From Viscum album (Eukaryota > Streptophyta > Magnoliopsida > Santalales > Viscaceae): 64,000 nucleotides of DNA. Shown here in pieces: positions 1 to 8,620 of this stretch. Under the pieces are notes generated by a model that was not told where the DNA came from, searched no databases, and saw only the letters and a list, made by a program, of their open reading frames with translations. Location: positions 12,910,001 through 12,974,000 of the forward strand of contig OY728142.1 of the NCBI GenBank assembly GCA_963277665.1. The letters are read 5' to 3'. Both the position numbers and the translations under genes were made by a program. Every line of letters starts with the position of its first letter. Position 1 is the first letter of the stretch.

Positions 1-98
1 AGAGGCGAATAGTGGTAGTGGCTAGAAGAAGACTCAGTGAGGTATCAACATGCATAAAATCATTCTGAGAAGATCTGTGAAAAGTTGTCAACAAACCC

Positions 99-110
99 AA
101 AGGGGGAGAT
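99..110 (+). other. polypurine tract of the copia element
   Basis: AAAGGGGGAGAT sits directly before the TGTTGG that opens the LTR. Plus-strand DNA synthesis of the element would be primed here. It fixes the element's orientation (plus) and shows that the following LTR is the 3' LTR. Confidence 0.8.
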
Positions 111-484
111 TGTTGGGCAAAAATCCCTCAAGGTAACATTGTAATATTTTTGGGTTGATTGTGTTTGTTGAAAAAGCAGGTTTCCATGGAGAATTGTCGA
201 GTTACAGAGAAGTTGTTGACAATCCATGTTGACAAAAAATGATGAAAAAGGAATGGATGATCTGGAGGCGGTACAAAAGAGCAGTACAAGGTGGCACCGT
301 TTCCCAGTGTTTGCCAAATTTTTGGGGTCCAAAATTTGGAGGTTGGTGAGCATTGTGAAAAGAGGATATCCATAAAGACCATATTTTAATATGGAAAAGT
401 GATGAGTTTTGCGAAGATGGGATGCATGGATTGGATTTCTCGAAGACCAGAAAAATGAAGGCGGTGATGCTTCACGATTACGAC

Positions 485-1035
485 GAGCTTCGCGAATGGC
501 AGTGTTAAAAGGAAACGCGAGGGAGTTTCGTGGAGGTGGCGTGAAGTAATTTACAGAACGCTCCACGATTACGATGAGATCCTCGATCCGAGAATTTCTG
601 TGGTGCTTCGCGATTTTGAGAGATTTCTGGCAGAAATTTTGAAGCTTCGCGAATGAATATGATGTGGTGATGACTTTGCGCGGAAGGGCCGGGGGTCGGT
701 GGAATTACCTATAAATATAGGCCGACCCCCTCGAGAGAAGTAGAGAAGTTTCAGAGAGAATATTTTTCTCTCAGTTCACGAAGGTGGTTCGCGAAGATAG
801 TATTCTTTGTGAAAGAGAGGTGCTTCGCGGCGGCTAATCTAGCTCTGCGAAAGGAAGTGCACTTCGCGAAGCCGCGTGCTCTAAGGAGTGTGCTTCACGA
901 AGATGCAGGAGATTTGTGATAGCCTACGCATTGCGAAGGCTTGAGCTTCGCGAAAAGGAAGGAGCTTCGCAAAGGCTTGTTTTAGCTTCGCGAAATTGGG
1001 ATCCTCACGAAGTAGGGTGCTTTGCGAAGGTATTT
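485..1035 (+). repeat. cluster of TTCGCGAA-type palindromic motifs
   Basis: About fifteen exact or one-step-degraded copies of GCTTCGCGAA occur in roughly 550 bp, for example near 488, 604, 645, 821, 870, 940 and 985. The variants CACGAA, TTGCGAAG and CTTCGCAAAG look like CpG-decayed versions. They lie on both sides of the TATA box. The core is an 8-bp palindrome and could be a repeated protein-binding site. Confidence 0.6.
691..730 (+). promoter_or_regulatory. TATA box of the copia LTR inside a 9-bp inverted repeat
   Basis: CTATAAATATAG (709-720) is a near-perfect plant TATA box. It is flanked by GGGGGTCGG (691-699) and its exact reverse complement CCGACCCCC (722-730), so the promoter sits in the loop of a possible hairpin. 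Transcription would start about 30 bp downstream, near 745-750. Confidence 0.7.
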
Positions 1036-1547
1036 CCAAAAGGAATTTCCAGGTGTTTAAGGGAAAGAGGGGTATTCATCAGTGGATGAAAGTTGAACTT
1101 TAAAAGAGAATATATCAACAGTTGAGGATGCATGCTTTCATGAAAATGAAGAGAACTACAGGTCTATAAACTGTGAGTGGATCTTCTGAAGAAGCAGTGA
1201 GCTCCATTCAGTTGAGAGAGCAGTGAGTTCTAAAATTGTGAGTGGTTGTAAACCAGGAGGGATAGTGATTCCGCTTCAAAATTGTAAACAACAGTGTGCT
1301 TATAGTGGAATTGGTACATCGGCACACTGCCGGTGTATGCTCCTTGGATGTAGCCCAGTGAGGGTGAACCAAGTAAAAATCAATGTGTCCTGTGCATGCT
1401 TTAAAGTTTTCTCATACTCTGCATCGGGAAGGAGAGAGAAGAGGGTTTTGTCTAACAGAAAAACAAGATCAAAAGGGGTAGTTGTTTTAATCTGTCATAC
1501 CCTGATTCACCCCCCCTCTAAAGGTATCTAGCCTAGTGGACCTAACA

Positions 1548-1560
1548 CCCCTCGACTATC
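1548..1560. other. junction between the copia LTR and the Tat element
   Basis: Thirteen bases separate the copia LTR from sequence homologous to the right-hand Tat LTR. CTATC at 1556-1560 also occurs directly after the right Tat LTR (23996-24000) and is a candidate target-site duplication. The Tat LTR does not start with TG here, however, so it is also possible that the copia element landed inside the Tat LTR, with CCCTC as its target site. Confidence 0.35.
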
Positions 1561-2245
1561 ACTACTACCACTAACTTAGGTCGGGCCGGGTAAGGCCTGA
1601 CCCTAATTTCCCAGCCCATCTATTTCGCGGTTTTGGTCACAAAATTCCCAATGGTTCCGTATCTGATGATGGATGGACCTACTTTACAAATACAGGCGTT
1701 CACCGGATGGTCTGACCAGCGACACTTAAGAACTCACATTGGTCGAGATGATGGGAAGTCAGGCTCATCACACCCTTTTGGGGGGGAATTATTGCCTGTT
1801 CCGGGACTCTCTTATATATTTAAGACGTATTCATATGTTTGTGAATCTTTTGTTTATACACAAGCATAGTATCCACGGATTTCTCCTGGTTGGAAATGTT
1901 CATCTGAATGCAGGGGTTCAAAATCATTTAGGCTGGAGTTTTACCATCCCTCACTAGATTAATGACTCTGAAGAATTTGGAATCATTGAGACGGTGCTGG
2001 GAGCAACTCGGTGAACCGATGCGAAGATAGTCGGATCAACCGGTTGTTGGGATTGAACCTCAGGTAGGCCTCCCACGTACCCTACTTAGGAGACAGGGAT
2101 CAAATTCCACATAGTTCGAAAGGGGAGCGTCGGAGAACCGATGTGAAGGTGGACCCGAGGGTCCGTTAGTGATCGGGCTTGAACCTCATAGAGGCTTCCT
2201 ACGTATCCCTGTGGTAGGCAATCAAAGTCCTCGTAGTTCTCATTG

Positions 2246-2765
2246 GCTTGGGACTTACACTCTGAGGCAGCCTAGAATGATGGATTGGGACTTACACTCT
2301 GAGGAGGCCCATAGTGTGGATTGGGGCTTACACTCTACAGAGGCCCAGAATGATGGATTGGGGCTTACACTCTGAGGAGGCCCATGGGAGGATGTCATGG
2401 TCAATGCTTTCTCTAAGACCACGTGATTCATGCTCAGTGTGAGAAACAAGAGGCAGTAGGGACCAGAGGATCACATCGTGAAAGGTATGTCCATGAGAAG
2501 TGGAGTGGAGCTTACGCATGAGGGCGGCCCATAGTATGGATTGGGGCTTAGACTCTGAGGAGGCTCATGAGTGGATGTCATGGATTGGGGCTTACACTCT
2601 GAGGAGGCCCATGATGATGGATTGGGGATTACAATCTGAGGAGGCCCATGATGATGGATTGGGGCTTACACTCTGAGGAGGCCCATGATGATGGATTGGG
2701 GATTACACTCTGAGGAGGCCCATGATGATGGATTGGGGTTTACACTCTGAGGAGGCCCATGGGTG
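2246..2765 (+). repeat. 37-bp tandem subrepeats in the 3' LTR (array A)
   Basis: A unit of about 37 bp containing GGATTGGGGCTTACACTCTG and AGGAGGCCCATGATGAT is repeated about ten times, interrupted by a non-repeat insert around 2395-2500. The last four units (about 2595-2760) are nearly identical. The same array with a slightly different unit count is in the right LTR. Confidence 0.85.
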
Positions 2766-3249
2766 ACAAAGCACAGCGGGAGAGGGAAAGGGGGTGCTCC
2801 TGTGCCTATCTCCTCTCTTGCAGTGCATAAGGGATTCCTTATGATGGGTATTTTACTATCCCCAAGAAGCCCTTAACAAGTGGAGGGACAGAAAGGGGAC
2901 TCCCGAGCTCAGACTCCGCATTACCATGGGAATGTGAACCTAGGAATGCTGTGGGAATCTGCTCAAGGGTCGGGGTAACCCCTTCGCCTCTACTTACCGT
3001 GGGTATGTGAACTCAAAACGGCATGCTGATGCACCTGAGGGTTACAACGCATGGATCCAATGGCTATGGTGAAGGCCTCGGCTTGGGGCCGATGAGTAGG
3101 ACAGTGGAGGAGTCACAGAGGATCAGGCCGGATCGGGAGGATCTTATATGGCTCGGGGAACGGGAACTCTGAAGGATTCGACGGACCACACAGGGGTATG
3201 GGTGGTGGCACCCTTCGCGTAGGGAAGTGCTACGCGGCTGGAGAGTCCA

Positions 3250-3475
3250 TCCGCGAACTAGGGTGGTCCACAGAATGAGGGTCCTTCCATGAACCAGGAT
3301 GGTCCACAGACTGAGAGGTCGTCCGCGAACCAGGATGGTCCGCGGACTAAGAGGCGGTCCGTGAACCAGGATGGTCCGCAGATTGAGAGGTTGTCCACAA
3401 AACAGGGTGGTCCACAGACTGAGGGGCCATCCATGAACCAGGGTGGTTCGCGGATTGATTGGAATCCCACAACCA
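3250..3475 (+). repeat. 36-bp tandem subrepeats in the 3' LTR (array B)
   Basis: Units of about 36 bp with the core GTCCGCGAACCAGGATGGTC, followed by CGGACTGAG, are repeated six to seven times. Because the period is a multiple of three, all frames stay open across the array and give spurious repetitive ORFs on both strands; these are not genes. The units include GTCCGCGGAC-like palindromes. Confidence 0.8.
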
Positions 3476-3931
3476 GGAGGGTTCACAACTTTGGGTTTGG
3501 TCCGTGATCAGGGTTGGTACGCAGAGGGTTCCACACGAGCAGCGGCGGCCAAGGTTGGCACCGATCAGTGGTTCATCGGTCAAGGCTTCGCCCGCGTAGG
3601 AGGGTGCTATGCGGTGCGGTAGATCGAAAAAGAGGCATAAACTCCCTGTTCCATGGGGAGTGCATCCGTGGAGGGGATATGGTTCGCGGTCTTATCTTTT
3701 TATGTTATTTTGAGTTCGCGATTCACCAAATTATTATGCGTTTTCAGTTCCTTATTAGATTGTTCCCAGGTTCATACCTGCTTTGGTTCATGAACTGGAA
3801 TTTCGATGTTTGCGAAATCCTAAGCCTTCCTTCGAAATCCTTCCACCCGAGTCTGATTGATCTCCTCTCCGTCTCCTTTCTCTGAATCCGAATCTCCAAT
3901 CCTTCTAAATCTTATCCAACCCCCCATCAGT

Positions 3932-3943
3932 CTCCTTTTATAG
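3932..3943 (-). promoter_or_regulatory. TATA box of the 3' LTR
   Basis: The minus strand reads CTATAAAAGGAG, conserved in both LTRs. It is followed by a purine-rich leader, as is usual for Tat-type LTRs. Its orientation agrees with gag-pol on the minus strand. Confidence 0.7.
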
Positions 3944-4310
3944 AGTGGGGAAAGAGGTGAATCTGCGATCACACAACACCTTTTATGGAGGCCCATGATC
4001 GAATACCCAGTTTACGACTGACTTGGTCAATCCGTAATTCGCGGTGGGTATTGAGCGCTCCCCCCCCCCCGCGAACTGAACGAGGGAGTGCTTCGCGGCC
4101 GCGGAGGGTTCCACCTCCATTCTGAGAACAATAGCAGATGTGGCCTGAACCGGTCGACGTGGTCCGCAGTTGGGGCAGTTTATGACGGCGAACCATATTG
4201 GCACCCATCCTGCCTCGTGACCGCGGAGGATCTCCACCTCCATTTCGTGAATGATGATGGTTCGCGGAGGGGGTGCTTCGCAGGGCCTGGCCACGTCGTG
4301 TTTTCATGGG

Positions 4311-4328
4311 ACCGGTCTGTGGACCGGT
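4311..4328. repeat. decayed 18-bp palindrome in the left LTR
   Basis: ACCGGTCTGTGGACCGGT is a near-palindrome. The same site in the right LTR (23880-23897) is a perfect palindrome, and the two differ only by changes at central CpG positions. Confidence 0.8.
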
Positions 4329-4426
4329 CCTGCTTGTGTCCCTTCTTTGGACTTTCTCTATTCTTTTCCCCAATTCTTTGGGGGATTTGGGTAGAATATC
4401 CTTTAGAGATTTTTTAGGACCCCGCA

Positions 4427-4439
4427 AATGCCCCCTATC
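4427..4439 (-). other. polypurine tract of the Tat element
   Basis: The minus strand reads GATAGGGGGCATT immediately before the LTR start TGCGGGG. It marks the internal/3'-LTR boundary and confirms the minus orientation of the retrotransposon. Confidence 0.65.
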
Positions 4440-4543
4440 AGAATGGGGTCTGATCGGAACGAAGAGGAGGCTATTCCGATGCAAAGTGGTCCTGAAACTA
4501 AGATGGTTTGTGATAGGGCAGTGGACCCGGTAGGGGATCACGC

Positions 4544-4552
4544 CTATAAATA
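4544..4552 (+). promoter_or_regulatory. TATA box for the antisense PMD gene
   Basis: CTATAAATA lies on the plus strand inside the element, outside the LTR and opposite to the gag-pol direction. It is about 600 bp upstream of the PMD start codon, with a predicted first exon starting near 4575. No copy of it is present in the right LTR, so it belongs to the internal 3' region. Confidence 0.6.
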
Positions 4553-4747
4553 CTAGGGGCCCTTCATTTTTCCTTTACCAAATTCTTCGCGAAACCATAA
4601 CTCCATTTCTTCCGCGCACTCGTTCCTTTGCGAAGTGCTTCGTCCGCGAACCGGCTACGACTTCTGCGAACCATTCCACCTTCGTGGTCGCCTTCACCTG
4701 CGAACTGATCCCCTGACCGTGAACCATTACTCTTAATTAATTAAAAA

Positions 4748-5143
4748 GTAAGTCACGACGGGCTGCGGAGGAACTTGCTTCATAGTTTTGGTGCTCCGTG
4801 GTTTCGATGCTCTGTGGTTTCGATGCTCCGCGGTTTCTATGCTCCGCGGACTAAAATATCTTGAACTTTAAAAGTTTCTAAGTCTTCCAAACTTAACCAC
4901 TTAAATTCGGGATTGAAATTCCGCGGAGCAACCTGGTCTGCGGTTTCCTGGCCAACGCTCTGTGGGCCAGGGTTTTGCGGACTACTTTCGCGAAGGGCTG
5001 GTTCGCGGGATGCTATCATCGTGAACCATCCTTTGAGGCCTCCTCGTAGACTTTGCTATGAAGGCTCCTCAGTCATGTATTTGGTATTTTTGTCTGAAAA
5101 CTTTTTATTCTGGACTAACTGATTGTTGGCTCTCGTCATGCAG
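4748..5143 (+). other. predicted 5'-UTR intron of the antisense PMD gene
   Basis: The donor is GTAAGT at 4748. Just before the acceptor are a branch-point-like CTAAC (about 5115-5119) and TGCAG at 5139-5143. Splicing removes an in-frame ATG at 5138 and leaves ATG 5153 ten bases into the second exon. Intron length (396 bp) and AT-richness are normal for plants. This is inference from motifs only. Confidence 0.55.
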
Positions 5144-5152
5144 GGAGAAAAT

Positions 5153-7924
5153 ATGGTTCCCCCTCGTTCTGCACTGAGGCCTGCTGCAGAGCCGCTCCCA
5201 ATTGGTTCAGGGAGACGTTTAGCTATGATTCGCAGAGCGGAGAACATCCAAGAGGACCCTAGTCGGTCCAACATTCCTGAAGATGATGCCTTGAAAGACT
5301 TTCTCCCTCCTGATCTCCTGGATTATCCACTATCAAATCGACTTCCACTTCATGGATTCGGTCTTCAAGACGATATCCCTATTTCCCCCACTTTCTCAGG
5401 TCTTCCTTATCCTTTCTTTGAAGCGTCATCCATGTGTATTCAGTTGAACCTTACCCAATCAGGGGAGATGGTTTCTGACTCTAACCAGAAAGATGCCTTT
5501 ATTTTGAGGGGCTCTGTTTGGACCCAAAGTGATCAGTATGCCCGAAACTTTTCTCAGGAAGCTGTCTTCAAGAGTTACGCTTCTATTATCAACCTTGCTC
5601 GAGTAGATCCCGATGCCGGGTGGATTCCTAGGTGGGATCTTCGATCTGGCGGGCTCTTCTCAAATGACTGGGCCTGGGATTTCTGGGTCCATCATCACTG
5701 CGGGGAGTCTCCTGAATCACTAGAAGCAGTCAATTTATTCTCTACAGTGTGGGCTTCACAATTTTCTATTTACCCACCATCCTTGGTCCTGCCAGACCTA
5801 CTCAGTCACTGGTGTTCAAGCACTAATACTTTCCACCCTTCTCATGGTGAAGTTGGCATTATTCTATGGGATATCCATCAATTGAAAGGGCTCCCGGTTA
5901 TCGGTGAAATGTATGACGAATTTCTGCCTACCCCTGACGCGTGAGACGATGTCGAACAAGTGCCTTTATTGGTGAGAGATCTATTGGTTATGGTAGAGCA
6001 ATCACTGGGTTAGGCCTTGCATGCCCTCTCTCTTATTACCTATAGTACCTGGATAGGGTTATTTCTAAACACCACTGGTCTTGTGTAGAAGATCAAGCAC
6101 CCCAGGACTCATCCTTCTCAGCAGTCACGAACCTCCCCAGGTTCCTACTGGGCGGTTTTGGAGGCGGGCGACCACCTTTCATGGGGTTACGAGGTGTGCC
6201 ACGGTGTGCCGCCTATGCTCTGACTAGCGGGTTTGTTTGCTATGTTCCTGAGTGCGTGATTATTCCCTTCTCAGGATATTAATCTCAGCATCAAGTCTTG
6301 CACCCTGATGATGGCAGTTGAGCTGACAGAGGGTCGCCTGGTGAATTTGTCTATTCCCACATTGGCTCGTATTTATGAACTGATGGGTCACATGCAGAAG
6401 GGCGGTTCACCCTTCAGTCTGAGTGGGCCATTTCAATTTTTGTATGGTTGGGTAGCGGATCATTGTCGCTGCTATGAGTATCGTCATAACACGGTCATCC
6501 CGCTTCCTACTTTTCAGCATACCCTGCTTGATATAGCTGGAGTTCACCTGAAATCCCTCAGCCCTGGTGAAGTCCTCGAGCTTCTGAGTGACTTTTCCTA
6601 GTTTTCTTTCACTCCCTACCCCGCCCCTTCTGGCGTCTTAGTTGAAAACCGTCGGGGGAGCCTGGAGGAGCGTTCTTACATGATCTCTCTAAGGGACGGA
6701 TTTCTATCTGCGCGGATCGACGGGGTTTCTCTGTGTGAGCTGTATGTCCCGTATCGTTTTTCTCACCATTTTGGGTGCATGAAAGTCCAAGTATCCCTTC
6801 CCCCTCCTCAGGCTCTAGGAATGCACCCAGCCATACTTCGTCAATGGTGGCTAATGCTAACACGATAAGGATCTGACGTGATAATTCCTCTGCCTGTTGT
6901 GGGGGCGGACGCCAGCCTTTCCATGGAGTACGCAAAGGCGTGGGAAAAATACTATCCTGATGGGATCCTAGGGAAGGCCATCTGGAAGGTTCCCAAATCA
7001 GGAGGTACTGCGGCTGTTGTGTCCACCACACCTTCCTCATCAACTCTAATGGAGGATCGACTGATGGCTCGTTGATCAAAGTGGTTCAGGGGATTTTCCT
7101 CTCCCAGTCCAGCGGTGGCCGAAGTTCAGACGGGTTCATCCTTCTCTGACATGGATGAGGACGACCCTGTGGTTCCGGGTCCCAGAGAGACAATATTAGA
7201 AGTTTTTCCAGTTGATACCAGGCCTAGGAATTTTATCCCTAAGCCTGAACTGGGGTCAGAGGCTCCAGACTTTCCAGCTTTGGAACCAACTTCTAGCAAG
7301 CACATGCCTACGCTGGTTGCAATGCCAGATTTTATTCCTGTGCTATCCGATGAGGATACCAAAGATCCTCATGTCATGGTGGACCACCGGGCGGTGCGGA
7401 GGTGGGCCTGGCCTCAGATTTGTGAGATCGTTACCGAAACTCCTTTAGCTGAGATGGTAACTAAGACCGAATCTCTCCGACATCTCTTCCTGGGTTTGGG
7501 GTCGGGTGGCTTTGACTATCGACAGTTCCATTCTCTTGCTTTCCAAGCTGCCATGGCCCATGAGGAGGCTACCATTAGTGAACGCAAACTTTTTCACTTT
7601 GCTGCCACTCATTGCGGAACCCAAGCCCTGGAGGAAGCCACGATTCAGCTCCATCAGCTGATAGCACAGGAGGCGACCTCTCGAGATTAGGCGGCCATCC
7701 TATCCTCCAAGTTGCATGATTGTGAAGAACGGGCAACAATGGTGAGGAATCAGTTGTCAGCTGTGACTGGTCACCTTGAAGTCACCAAAAAAGGGATCAA
7801 CGATCTTCAAACAACAGTGGAGCGCACTCATCCGGTGGCTGGGGGTGAAGCCAGGGAGAAGGCCATGCTGGAATGGTCTTGCAACGACCTCCACCGTACG
7901 GTCGCTGATCTGGTGGAGAGATAG
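5153..7924 (+). pseudogene. antisense extra ORF of the Tat element: plant mobile domain (PMD, aminotransferase-like) protein, broken
   Basis: About 920 codons stay in one reading frame with no frameshift. In-frame stops are at 5942, 6011, 6086, 6221, 6257, 6599, 6866, 7073, 7688 and 7922 (the last may be the natural end). PMD hallmarks are a phrase resembling the conserved 'W-D-hydrophobic...GLP-hydrophobic-G' box shortly before 5942, and the 'FPS...A..L..G....L..P.LA.IY' stretch around 6260-6390. The C-terminal part (7115-7924) is acidic and then rich in charged, coiled-coil-like helix. PMD proteins are a plant family related to MULE-transposon-associated domains, with roles in silencing for some host members. 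Antisense ORFs between pol and the 3' LTR are known in Tat elements, some with a transposon-related domain. All stops are reachable from CGA, CAG or TGG by transitions. Confidence 0.7.
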
Positions 7925-8459
7925 AGTCAAGATCCTTTATGAACTTCATATCCACTCTTGTACCCTCTGTTTTACTTATCCCTCTCCCCATTTTTTTGTG
8001 AGGGAGAGACCCCAGCTTGTGGACATCCTCCCTTTTTGTTCGAATGAAATACAATCTCTGTCAATCACTTTTTTTTGTGAAATTTGATCATTACTAGAAC
8101 AAATTTTGTGTAAATAACAATTCAATGAATCAAAATTAATCATAACTCAGGAAAAAAAACACTAACTTTTTCCTAGACCATGGGGTCCAGTGAGCATAGT
8201 TTGACTATTGCTAGGGATTTGTAGAAAATCCCTACAAACTTTTTGTCTCTTTTTTTAATACCCTGATTTTTCCTGGGCTTATTTAGTGTGATCCCAACGG
8301 GTATGGCCTGACTTTTTCTTAGGTCGCCCTTTTCGGTTTTTCGGCCTAACAGGCTTTGTGCCTCTTTTTGTGAGCGGTTTAAAGTCCTGCCAACAAGACT
8401 ATCATTACTGACGTTTTTGGTCGAACAGCTTTGACCCGACATGGTGGGGAAAGGGCCCC
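7925..8459. other. non-coding tail between the PMD gene and the repeat region
   Basis: This AT-richer stretch lies downstream of the PMD frame, with T-rich runs near 8068-8080 and AATGAAATACAA near 8043 that could serve 3'-end formation of the antisense transcript. I see no gene. Confidence 0.4.
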
Positions 8460-8620
8460 AATGAATTTTGGTTGATTAAAATATGTCTCGGTGTCCTTCA
8501 GACACATTTGAAGGGAGTGTGTTTAAATTTGAGCGACATGCAGGGAATGTCTCAAGGCATGGGATCCGCGTCGGCGTGCAGAGGTAGGTGGAGCATTGCC
8601 TTAAGAAAATCTTGTCTTTG

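Larger units (their letters stand above)
1..1547 (+). mobile_element. Ty1/copia (SIRE/Maximus-like) retrotransposon, 3' end
   Basis: Only the 3' end of the element lies in the window: about 100 bp of internal sequence, a polypurine tract and one complete LTR. The LTR begins TGTTGGG and ends CCTAACA. Just before its end is a run of C followed by TCTA, as commonly seen at the 3' end of SIRE/Maximus-lineage LTRs. That lineage call rests on remembered LTR-end motifs, because no coding domain is visible here. The body of the element would lie to the left of the window. Confidence 0.75.
111..1547 (+). repeat. 3' LTR of the copia element (1437 bp)
   Basis: The LTR runs from TGTTGGG to CCTAACA. It contains a strong TATA box at 709-718, a cluster of TTCGCGAA-type motifs between about 485 and 1035, and a U5-like end. 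An open stretch of about 100 codons at 1223-1531 is read across the R/U5 part and looks like no known protein, so it is not annotated as a gene. The next five bases, CCCTC (1548-1552), would be one copy of the target duplication; its partner is outside the window. Confidence 0.75.
1561..4426 (-). repeat. 3' LTR of the Tat element (left copy)
   Basis: This copy matches the right copy across nearly its whole length, including both subrepeat arrays, the TATA region and the GC-rich end. Its right edge (minus-strand start TGCGGGGTCC) abuts a polypurine tract, which identifies it as the 3' LTR. The left edge is uncertain by some tens of bases, because the homology fades between about 1561 and 1575. 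Confidence 0.8.

Noticed and set aside
60..566. 168-codon minus-strand open frame near the left edge
   Set aside because: It lies across the polypurine tract and U3 of the copia LTR, opposite to the element, with no recognisable domain. A chance ORF in the LTR.
1223..1531. 102-codon plus-strand frame in the copia LTR
   Set aside because: It covers the R/U5 part up to the C-rich LTR end; the protein has no known family and LTRs do not normally code.
3064..3583. Repetitive open frames on both strands (NQDGPQTE-like, LVRGRPLSL-like), also at 22581-23078
   Set aside because: They are by-products of the 36-bp LTR repeat, whose period is a multiple of three; all frames stay open.
3969..4541. 190-codon minus-strand frame at the edge of the 3' LTR, with counterparts at 23508-24087
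   Set aside because: It crosses the LTR/internal boundary and the polypurine tract; both strands are equally open because the region is GC-rich. No domain.
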